NCBI GenBank assembly: GCA_965222485.1
Contig: CBDCUC010000004.1
Location: forward strand, 1-5,178
DNA length: 5,178 nucleotides
Direction of reading: 5' to 3'
Source: CBDCUC01 sp965222485
Lineage (GTDB): Bacteria; Pseudomonadota; Alphaproteobacteria; Rhizobiales; Hyphomicrobiaceae
Shown here: piece by piece, positions 1 through 5,178 of the stretch
Layout: every line of letters begins with the position of its first letter
How positions within the stretch are numbered: position 1 is the stretch's first letter
The notes under the pieces: generated by a model
Databases searched by the model: none
What the model was told of the DNA's origin: nothing
The model's input: the letters and a program-made list of their open reading frames with translations, nothing else
Made by a program: the position numbers and the translations under genes

Positions 1-1
1 G

Positions 2-481
2 GACGGAGCAATCTACCTATACTTTCCCAAGGTAACGGGACGCTTCGGTTGGCTGGAAGTCGTCAATCGCCTAACACCTCATCGGGAGCAAAAGTCGATG
101 GAAGATGGTAGCATCAGCGTATTTGGGGATATCGCTGATGCCAAGCAGTGGGACAACGAGCGGCTAGACGAGACTGTTCCGTTTATAGAAGAGGCCAAGC
201 TCAGTTCTCTTGACATCGACGCCCGTCGAGAGCTTCAACGAAAACTGTTCCGGCACTATCCCACAATCCTTGTGCTCAACGAGCCGCTGCAAGAACCCCC
301 GTCCGACATAGGCGATTGGATCTACATTTGGGGTGATGCGGGCAAGGTTATGGGTGATGTACTCTCAAGCGAGCCCGACCAATTCCCTGCACCCGAAAGG
401 GTTAAAAAGCTTGTTGAGCAGGCGGCAAAGGCCCGAAAGGCCCAACCAGACGACTACGAAATGGACGAAGAGTTTATGTAG
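2..481 (+). CDS. C-terminal part of an unrecognised protein, truncated by the window edge
   Basis: The frame is open from the first full codon of the window (base 2) to a TAG at 479-481, giving 159 visible residues. An internal ATG at 98 exists, but the frame upstream of it is open and protein-like (DGAIYLYFPKVTGRFGWLEV), so 98 is probably not the real start. I do not recognise the family. The visible part starts with an aromatic, beta-rich segment. A charged mixed region follows, with an IGDWIYIWGD segment near visible residues 101-110. The end is a helical Lys/Ala/Arg stretch and a strongly acidic tail (DDYEMDEEFM). No signal peptide, membrane segment or catalytic motif is visible, though the N-terminal part is missing. 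It converges on the capsule-synthesis gene, with 66 bases between the two stops, so it is not in that operon. That it is coding is fairly sure; its function is unknown. Confidence 0.7.
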   Translation, partial: DGAIYLYFPKVTGRFGWLEVVNRLTPHREQKSMEDGSISVFGDIADAKQWDNERLDETVPFIEEAKLSSLDIDARRELQRKLFRHYPTILVLNEPLQEPPSDIGDWIYIWGDAGKVMGDVLSSEPDQFPAPERVKKLVEQAAKARKAQPDDYEMDEEFM

Positions 482-505
482 AGTGCCACAAATATCGCAG
501 CGGTC

Positions 506-561
506 CAGGGCATTGTGAAGCCACGGGAGTTGCCCTGTACGGCACGACTAGCTGGGCAACT
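506..561. terminator. Overlapping inverted repeats between convergent genes, possible bidirectional terminator
   Basis: Two perfect inverted repeats share an arm. AGTTGCCC (528-535) pairs with GGGCAACT (554-561) across an 18-base loop holding the TAG stop of the minus-strand gene. CAGGGCA (506-512) pairs with TGCCCTG (531-537), also across an 18-base loop. The two are mutually exclusive, so this could be one terminator per strand. Loops are long and there is no real T-tract on either side, so it is not a textbook intrinsic terminator. The case rests on the repeats and their position between two converging genes. Confidence 0.3.
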
Positions 562-2167
562 TCTCAAAGTTGCAAATGAGGCTCGCAAGAGATTCTGCCA
601 AATCGCCCGAAGGTTTATAGGCTTTTGCAAGGCGAGGGTTCGTATAGATCGTCTGCCCGATATCTGCCAAGGCGGCAACATAGCATTCAACGTCCGAGTC
701 CTTGGGACGACTCCCGTCCTGGATACCTTCGAACGCCTTGAGCGCATCGCGCTTGGTCGCAACGGGGTATGCGCCGCGGCAGAGCCCATACCAAGCCGCC
801 CCAAAACACAAAACCGGCTTCCCACGCACAAGCGCTTCCCAACCGGCAGTCCCGGTTATCGTCGCCACCGCTTTCGCGCGATCGGTGAGGTCGAGACTGG
901 GTGTCTCGAGTGATACGAAACGCAAGTTCGGTATCGCGGACAGCTCCTCATAGTATCCCTCCCATCGGCACATTTCTCCTTTGCCGTGAAAGCTGAATTG
1001 GGCAGGGTGTTCCTTCACATAGAGCACCCAATCCCTCGGCATCGTCGCAGCAATGAGTGAGATCGCTAGGAACTGGTTGCTAAACCTGCCGCCATCCGGA
1101 CACGTTGTGCGCTCTGGTTGATAGTGCATTGAGAAGTAGACGAAGTCGCGGTCCAAGTCCGCGGGTTCGCAAAGTTCTGTGTATCGCTTCTCAAGTACGA
1201 GCTTGTTAACAAGAGCCCAGTCCCGATACGTAACAAAGTCCCATTTGCTCATCGGGGGCGAAGAGACCGGCCTGTCGGGAAGTTTGAAGGCTTGCCGCAT
1301 GGGCGTGTCATGCTGGGGCTTTCGTGTGCGATTTAGAATGTTGAACGTTTTTGTTGTCGGCCCTTTCCACGTTAAGACGGACTTCGTGGACATAATTGGC
1401 TGACCGGCTTCAAGCGGTCCGGCAACTAGTTCACCCTTCTCAAGTGCTTCACGCACCAATGACCGTTTTTTTTCCCGCTTGTCTTCCCTGGTGCGTGCTC
1501 GCTCGGAATACCAAGGCTTATAGTCGGAAGAAACGGTGCGTAGGCCGTCGAGGTGCTCTTGAATTTCTGGTGCGAGTTCGCCGGCACCAATAGACAAACG
1601 GCGCTGGTACGCGTCGTCTAAGTAGTCGGGAAGCTTATCCACGTTGTCGCAAACAAAATGCAGCCCGTTGACCGGAGTAGGCCGGAAGATCCTTGTCTTT
1701 CGGCCAAGAACGCTGAATGCGGCATACGCCATGTACTCACCGATGGAATGCGGTGGCGCATTGAAAACAGCGACGTTGAGGTCAAGTCGCTTAATGGCGT
1801 TGATCCAGTATATGAGAAGTTTGTGAAACAGTCTCTGGCGCTCTTGATAGCTGAAGCTGCGACCAAGGTCGATCCGGTCGAGCAAGTCCATGGCTATCGC
1901 TTCAAACTCGCGCGCTGCACTGAGGTCGTCCTGAGACAATGCTCCAAGAACGGCGTCGTCCAGTTGCTCTGCAGGCAGGCCGCGATTTATGTCAAAGACC
2001 TTGTGGGCCACAATATCCGGAAACGCTTCCAAAACCGCAGCATGATTTTCCGGCCGCGTGACCCAATACGATGGCGCCCACCCCAGCCGCTGTTCTAGCA
2101 ACTGTGCCATGGGTATCCATTCCGGCAGTCTGCTAACTGCATAGAGGGTATTTGAGCGTGATGTCAT
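548..2167 (-). CDS. KpsC/KpsS-like capsular polysaccharide synthesis protein (probable GT-B glycosyltransferase)
   Basis: An intact 539-residue protein. The C-terminal half carries the hallmarks of the capsule-synthesis family (the Pfam Capsule_synth group that includes KpsC and KpsS). These are MHYQPERTT at 347-355, YVKEHP at 383-388 (the HP motif), and ITGTAGWEAL at 437-446 followed by RGKPVLCFG at 448-456. In characterised relatives the HP motif and the Gly/Ser-rich turn line the nucleotide-sugar site of a GT-B transferase, and KpsC and KpsS add Kdo to a lipid anchor. The donor and acceptor here cannot be told from sequence. The N-terminal half (LYAVSRLPEWIPMAQLL from residue 8) looks like the first Rossmann strand; a charged helical linker (about 220-245) joins the halves. 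No signal peptide or membrane span is seen, so it is probably cytoplasmic. The start ATG at 2167 has no clear Shine-Dalgarno. An internal ATG at 2110 (residue 20) would cut into the conserved first strand. The gene stands alone, divergent from the methyltransferase. I give no symbol because similarity to KpsC is at family level only. Confidence 0.85.
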   Translation of the reverse strand: MTSRSNTLYAVSRLPEWIPMAQLLEQRLGWAPSYWVTRPENHAAVLEAFPDIVAHKVFDINRGLPAEQLDDAVLGALSQDDLSAAREFEAIAMDLLDRIDLGRSFSYQERQRLFHKLLIYWINAIKRLDLNVAVFNAPPHSIGEYMAYAAFSVLGRKTRIFRPTPVNGLHFVCDNVDKLPDYLDDAYQRRLSIGAGELAPEIQEHLDGLRTVSSDYKPWYSERARTREDKREKKRSLVREALEKGELVAGPLEAGQPIMSTKSVLTWKGPTTKTFNILNRTRKPQHDTPMRQAFKLPDRPVSSPPMSKWDFVTYRDWALVNKLVLEKRYTELCEPADLDRDFVYFSMHYQPERTTCPDGGRFSNQFLAISLIAATMPRDWVLYVKEHPAQFSFHGKGEMCRWEGYYEELSAIPNLRFVSLETPSLDLTDRAKAVATITGTAGWEALVRGKPVLCFGAAWYGLCRGAYPVATKRDALKAFEGIQDGSRPKDSDVECYVAALADIGQTIYTNPRLAKAYKPSGDLAESLASLICNFEKLPS

Positions 2168-2235
2168 GATGGGTACCGGACGGCTATGCCCTGGCCAAGT
2201 AAATTGGACGCGGCAAACATGTTACTCACGCTTGT

Positions 2236-2264
2236 TTTATAGAACGCAGGTCAGCGACATCCAA
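2236..2264 (-). promoter_or_regulatory. Candidate sigma-70-type promoter for the capsule-synthesis gene
   Basis: Read on the minus strand, TTGGAT (2264-2259) and TATAAA (2241-2236) are separated by exactly 17 bases. The -10 matches the consensus at five of six positions, the -35 at three of six. Transcription would start near 2229 and leave a leader of about 60 bases before the ATG at 2167. The spacing and position are good, but the prediction rests on pattern alone. Confidence 0.4.
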
Positions 2265-2369
2265 TAGGAATGACGAACCAACACCTAACAATCCGTCCTA
2301 CTGAAAACGGTGCCATTGTCCATTCGAATCGTAATGGCAAGATGCCTGCCACGTCATTGTCGCCAAGTA

Positions 2370-2400
2370 TTGCATCAATGGTGCCCATGCTGTTTATAGT
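2370..2400 (+). promoter_or_regulatory. Weak candidate promoter for the methyltransferase
   Basis: TATAGT (2395-2400) is a fair -10, about 50 bases before the ATG at 2451. The best upstream partner is TTGCAT (2370-2375), with a long 19-base spacer and only three matching positions. It is the best I can find upstream of this gene and could easily be chance. Confidence 0.2.
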
Positions 2401-2439
2401 CCCCAAAACACGCGTGTTGTATTCGCTCGTAAGATCGGT

Positions 2440-2445
2440 GGAAAG
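2440..2445 (+). promoter_or_regulatory. Ribosome binding site of the methyltransferase
   Basis: GGAAAG lies five bases before the ATG at 2451. It decides the start: the frame has a TAA at 2430-2432, so 2451 is the first usable ATG. The GTG at 2467 in another frame has no comparable site and would give a non-methyltransferase N-terminus. Confidence 0.55.
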
Positions 2446-2450
2446 TAGTA

Positions 2451-3063
2451 ATGGCAGGACGACTGGGTGACTTGTTCAAGACAGTATCGGCGGAGCATTT
2501 TTTGGCAAATGTGCCAGCCGGCTCCACGGTTTTGGACTGCGGAACGGGGCATGGAGGATTGGCATTATCATTCCACGAGGCAGGTTACGACGTCGAGGCT
2601 CTCGATAGTGATGGTCCCCGGATGCAGCCGCTCCGTGATGCAGGAATACAAACTCATGTATCAGATGTATTGGCGATGCCATTGGGTGATGACAGCTTTT
2701 GATTTTGTCGTTTGTCGGTCATTGCTACCCCACGTGGAGGCTTGGAAGGATGCAGTTTTCGAGATGAAGCGCGTGTGCAGGAAGGGTGTCCTGTTCCACC
2801 ACAACTACGCAGGGTTCCTACCTGCCCGTACCACAGGGGCAGCCAGATTTACAGCAACACGTGCAGATCTAGAGGAACTCGGAGTTACGAAATATATCCC
2901 CGTTGCAGCATTGGTTGTTCCCGGAAAGCTAGAGGAAATAGAATCCGTTCTTGAAGACGAACTTCGTTATAATACAGCGCTAGCGTACGAGCGATTGACA
3001 TTGCCCCACCTGCCACTTGAGTGCGCCTCTAAGTTCATTGCGCTTCTGGAAAAAAGATTATAA
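2451..3063 (+). pseudogene. Class I SAM-dependent methyltransferase (Methyltransf_11-like), one +1 frameshift
   Basis: The first frame (ATG 2451 to TGA 2700-2702, 83 residues) encodes the SAM-binding N-terminal part. Motif I is VLDCGTGHG at residues 27-35, followed by the acidic end of strand 2 (ALDSD, 50-54). The chain then stops exactly inside the next conserved block. Skipping one T of the run 2697-2700 joins it to the following frame, restoring DDSF-DFVVCRSLLPHV, the usual strand 4 and post-strand motif of this family. The joined product is 203 residues, a normal length for a small Methyltransf_11 enzyme, ending at TAA 3061-3063. Its substrate is unknown; a sugar or glycan intermediate is an inference from the neighbours. 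The C-terminal part (about 125-203) is not diagnostic. The gene converges on the glycosyltransferase, with 21 bases between stops. The break could be a real mutation, a sequencing error or +1 recoding. As written, no complete enzyme results from standard decoding. Confidence 0.75.
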
Positions 3064-3084
3064 GTGCATTGGTCGGTACGGTTC

Positions 3085-4809
3085 CTACCTCCCCCTCAGC
3101 CTCCGAACCACTGCCGCGGCGCGGCGCGGCAGACCGGCGAGGAAGCTCCCGCTCGAACGGTTAGCATGGCCATGCTGTTCATTCAAAAAATCGACGGGAC
3201 GAATGATCCATTGAAGCCGGCCAACTTCGCCCATGACATCGTCGACAAGGTGATCATCGGTCTCAATGAAATCCGGAGCAGCAGCCGAGCTTTTCGTCTC
3301 ACTATCGACGATCAGCTTCAATAGCGCATCTGCTGTTTCAGCGTATCCAAAGTACCCGTTTTCGATCTCTTCCTTGAAATACGTGCCCCCAATTGGATGC
3401 ACGATGGCACTTTGGATACCCAATGCACGGGCCTCCTTGCAAGTCGTTGAGAACGGGGTCACGTGGAAGTCCGATTTCATAAGCAGCGTGTACAGGGGAA
3501 GCCTGGTAGAAAGCTCGTACTCGACGTTTGTAACAGATCGATCGACCGTCTTGCTTCGAATTTCATCAATCGCGGCCTGCCCACGGTTAATCGGATGCAT
3601 TCTGATGAGCCAAACCCAGTTTGGTGTTTGTTCGATTGCCTGCAAGACACAGTCAGGCAGGATGTCGTCTACGGAATAGCCTAAGGTGACCAACACAACT
3701 TTTTCAGCCCCGTCCACATGTTCGTGCAGTGTCGCCTCTTCATTATCGTTGGCGATCGAAGACCCTTCATTGGTCCACTTTGCAACGTAGCGGTGTCCGC
3801 CGACGACAGGTCGATGCCGGTAGCTATTCCCGGGCAGCCAGGGATCTATGTAGTTCTTGATGGCCGTCCCCCAGACCCAGAACACGTCGGGCAGAAGTTC
3901 GTACCCGTCCTCCGGAACGTTGGTCCAGTGGGGTCGTGTGGTAGTGAAAAGCGCTTTGGCCGCCGTGCTGGATGTCTATCGAGACCGTCCCTGTTCTTTT
4001 TGCTGCGAGAACGAGCGGCGTCCATCCCACGAAACTGGAAAAAAAACACGGCCTTCGGTTTAAGTTGATCAAGAATGTCTTGAAAGAAGACAATCCGCCT
4101 GCGGTAGCGATTGAGCCTGTTGACGAGCATCTCCATGTCCAGTTGATAGGAGGGAGAAAGCTCTTTCAGGGCCTCATTAATCACACGTTCCCACTCAACA
4201 ACTTCTCGGGGAGCAGGAATTTTCTGTAAGCGAGACGAGATCCGCATATAGGGGTCGATCGAGAGCCGAACAGGCTCGTTCACACACGGGATGTCCAATG
4301 GCTCAAGCCCAATTATTTTTGTTCGTCCTCGAACGCAAAGATCCTCATAGACCGGGTCAACTATGGGCGCGTAAAATTTGTCGCCGACCGGCTGGTAGTA
4401 TTTTTCGATCTTTGAGAATACGAGATAGTCACACTTTCCAATTTCCGCGAGCCTTTGATTTTGCGCTTCTATCTGCCGATAGGGATCCTTGTGTTTTAAT
4501 CGCTCTTCTTCACGTCGGCGTTTTGCAAGTTGTTGCCGCTCTTCTCGGCCACCGGTGAATTTACCGGCGCGGACACGATCCAGCGAATTATCGATGTCAT
4601 CTTTAGTGGCCGTTTCCCTTTATCTCGCGCGCAAGCATCCACCGGATCATCGGCCACAGCTTCAGCCCTTCCATCTGAATCGCATTGACGTCGATCCGGC
4701 GCTCAATCTCGACGATGAGTTCGGCAAAGTACTGCCGGTCTTTGGATTGAGGTAAGCTCGAGATCGAGCTGAACTCATTATCTTTGGCGGTGGAATTCAT
4801 GGCCAGCAC
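3085..4809 (-). pseudogene. Polysaccharide-locus glycosyltransferase-like protein (TagF/KpsS-like GT-B), three frameshifts
   Basis: Four collinear frame segments make one protein of about 573 residues once three single surplus bases are skipped: within 4608-4620, in the A8 run 4039-4046 and in the G4 run 3930-3933 (plus-strand bases). Domains in order: a short N-terminal unit with EGLKLWPMIRWML (47-59); a charged, probably coiled region (about 78-120); a Rossmann-like half; the junction IDIQHGGQ (277-284) followed by HWTNVPEDGYELLPD (293-307) and FWVWG (309-313); then a C-terminal half with an HP motif in IRMHPINR (401-408) and STTCKEARALGI (453-464). That layout fits GT-B enzymes of the capsule and teichoic-acid polymerase type, but the donor and acceptor are unknown. 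The start is GTG 4809: AAGGG (plus-strand 4815-4819) is five bases upstream of it, while ATG 4800 would be 14 away. It follows the PIG-L gene by one base, so it is translated from the same message. The C-terminus is Arg/Ala-rich. Family-level call is fair; a specific reaction is not claimed. Confidence 0.75.
3111..3132. repeat. GC-rich perfect hairpin in the 3' end of the glycosyltransferase gene
   Basis: CTGCCGCG (3111-3118) and CGCGGCAG (3125-3132) form an 8-base perfect stem around a 6-base loop. It encodes the Arg/Ala-rich tail on the minus strand and lies just past the methyltransferase stop on the plus strand. There is no T-tract on either strand, so terminator activity is doubtful. It could slow read-through from the methyltransferase, or simply reflect codon choice for Arg/Ala. 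Confidence 0.35.
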
Positions 4810-4810
4810 G

Positions 4811-5176
4811 CTAACCCTTAGTGCCCGGTAGACCGCACTGCCGGACGACTACGAAAGCTTCTGCCGCATGCATGTTTGCCGCAGCCCCTCGCGTGCCGGC
4901 CAGGTGAGACAGTGCCTGTGATGATCGCGGATGCGGAAACGGGCGCATTTCCCTTTCATAACACCGCATGGCCTCGATCTTTTTGTCCAGCGTGGTCGAG
5001 ATGTCCACGAACAAAGACGGTGAGAAGCCGGCAACGGTGCCCGAAGGCCGCCATTCGGTGCTTGATGGCACTTCAAACGATGCAATCATGCTAATGCTCT
5101 CAAACGCCGGTGGTCGACATGCCGTAACAACCGCCCGGTACGTGAGTTCATGATCGATGTTCAGGTCGTTTTCGAA
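4811..5176 (-). CDS. PIG-L/LmbE-family N-acetylglucosamine-type deacetylase, C-terminal part, truncated by the window edge
   Basis: The last 121 residues are visible in an open frame from the window edge to TAG 4813-4811. The segment NDLNIDHELTY at visible residues 3-13 matches the third metal-ligand motif of PIG-L deacetylases, where the His of the D-x-N-x-D-H stretch binds zinc. Further family-typical pieces follow: SFEVPSSTEW (33-42), a PSLFVDIS strand (53-60), EMRPFPHPRS (76-85) and AEAFVVVR (105-112). The first zinc motif (HPDDE type) would lie beyond the window. These enzymes remove N-acetyl groups from GlcNAc-type sugars, on lipids or as nucleotide sugars, and are frequent in polysaccharide and glycosylation loci. 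No frameshift is seen. It is the upstream gene of an operon with the glycosyltransferase. An ATG at 5089 exists, but the frame upstream of it is clearly homologous, so it is internal. The family call is strong; the exact substrate is unknown. Confidence 0.85.
   Translation of the reverse strand, partial: FENDLNIDHELTYRAVVTACRPPAFESISMIASFEVPSSTEWRPSGTVAGFSPSLFVDISTTLDKKIEAMRCYEREMRPFPHPRSSQALSHLAGTRGAAANMHAAEAFVVVRQCGLPGTKG
4815..4819 (-). promoter_or_regulatory. Ribosome binding site for the glycosyltransferase inside the end of the PIG-L gene
   Basis: On the minus strand AAGGG lies five bases before GTG 4809 and overlaps the last codons of the upstream gene, whose TAG is at 4813-4811. The arrangement (stop, one base, GTG) points to translational coupling and settles the GTG over the later ATG at 4800. 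Confidence 0.55.
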
Positions 5177-5178
5177 GT

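Larger units (their letters stand above)
2168..2450. other. Divergent intergenic region, 283 bases, no convincing gene
   Basis: It separates the minus-strand capsule gene from the plus-strand methyltransferase. A 66-codon plus-strand frame from ATG 2270 runs into the methyltransferase start. Its AGGA directly abuts the ATG with no spacing, and its product resembles nothing I know. A short minus-strand frame (2251-2388, possibly from TTG at 2406) has a more protein-like composition but is also unrecognised. The region most likely holds the promoters and leaders of the two flanking genes; a remnant of an older gene cannot be excluded. Confidence 0.5.

Noticed and set aside
515..913. Plus-strand open frame of 132 codons
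   Set aside because: Antisense to the intact capsule-synthesis gene, with no family features and no ribosome binding site.
1658..2098. Plus-strand open frame of 146 codons
   Set aside because: Lies wholly antisense within the capsule-synthesis gene, whose conserved motifs prove the minus strand is coding.
2270..2470. Plus-strand open frame of 66 codons ahead of the methyltransferase
   Set aside because: AGGA abuts the ATG with no spacing, the product is unrecognisable, and it overlaps the methyltransferase start.
2467..3063. A 198-codon frame from GTG 2467 as a separate gene
   Set aside because: Its first 78 residues are an out-of-frame shadow of the methyltransferase N-terminus; only the part after 2701 is real and belongs to the frameshifted gene.
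3111..3132. Intrinsic terminator for the methyltransferase
   Set aside because: The stem is perfect but no T-tract follows on either strand and it sits in coding sequence, so I list it only as a hairpin.
3266..3679. Plus-strand open frame of 137 codons
   Set aside because: Antisense to the C-terminal half of the glycosyltransferase-like gene, which carries the HP motif on the minus strand.
3846..4298. A 150-codon minus-strand frame as a stand-alone gene
   Set aside because: The frame is open and homologous-looking well upstream of 4298, and after the T8 run its product turns into low-complexity Arg/Ser/Pro-rich sequence, so it is an internal segment of the frameshifted gene.
4298..4755. Two overlapping plus-strand frames (4298-4558, 4489-4755)
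   Set aside because: Both are antisense to the N-terminal part of the glycosyltransferase-like gene, and neither has a binding site or recognisable product.

Overview
The window looks like part of a bacterial surface-glycan locus, probably from a proteobacterium (perhaps an alphaproteobacterium). This rests on gene content and moderate GC only; no gene fixes the taxon. The recognisable genes are a KpsC/KpsS-like capsule-synthesis protein, a second glycosyltransferase-like protein of the kind found in the same clusters, a PIG-L/LmbE-type sugar deacetylase and a small SAM-dependent methyltransferase. I saw no tRNA, rRNA, CRISPR array, insertion sequence or clear attachment site.

Layout: (1) 2-481, plus strand, the C-terminal 159 residues of a protein I do not recognise. 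(2) 482-547, a short convergent gap with overlapping inverted repeats. (3) 548-2167, minus strand, an intact 539-residue capsule-synthesis-like protein. (4) 2168-2450, a divergent intergenic region with a fair promoter for gene 3 and only a weak one for gene 5. (5) 2451-3063, plus strand, a methyltransferase broken by one +1 frameshift at a TTT TGA site. (6) 3085-4809, minus strand, a roughly 573-residue glycosyltransferase-like protein that reads through only if three single extra bases are removed. (7) 4811-5176, minus strand, the last 121 residues of a PIG-L deacetylase that runs off the window. Its stop is one base from the GTG start of gene 6, so the two form an operon.

The genes suggest a pathway in which a sugar is de-N-acetylated (PIG-L), transferred or assembled by GT-B-like enzymes (genes 3 and 6) and perhaps methylated (gene 5). 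The substrate cannot be read from the sequence.

The most notable feature is that all four frame breaks lie between about 2700 and 4620, and each is explained by exactly one surplus base in or near a short base run. The flanking genes are intact. This is either real decay of the central genes, an error signature in the source sequence or, less likely, recoding. The TTT TGA site resembles the release-factor-2 +1 frameshift site, and the T8 run on the coding strand of gene 6 is a plausible slippage site.
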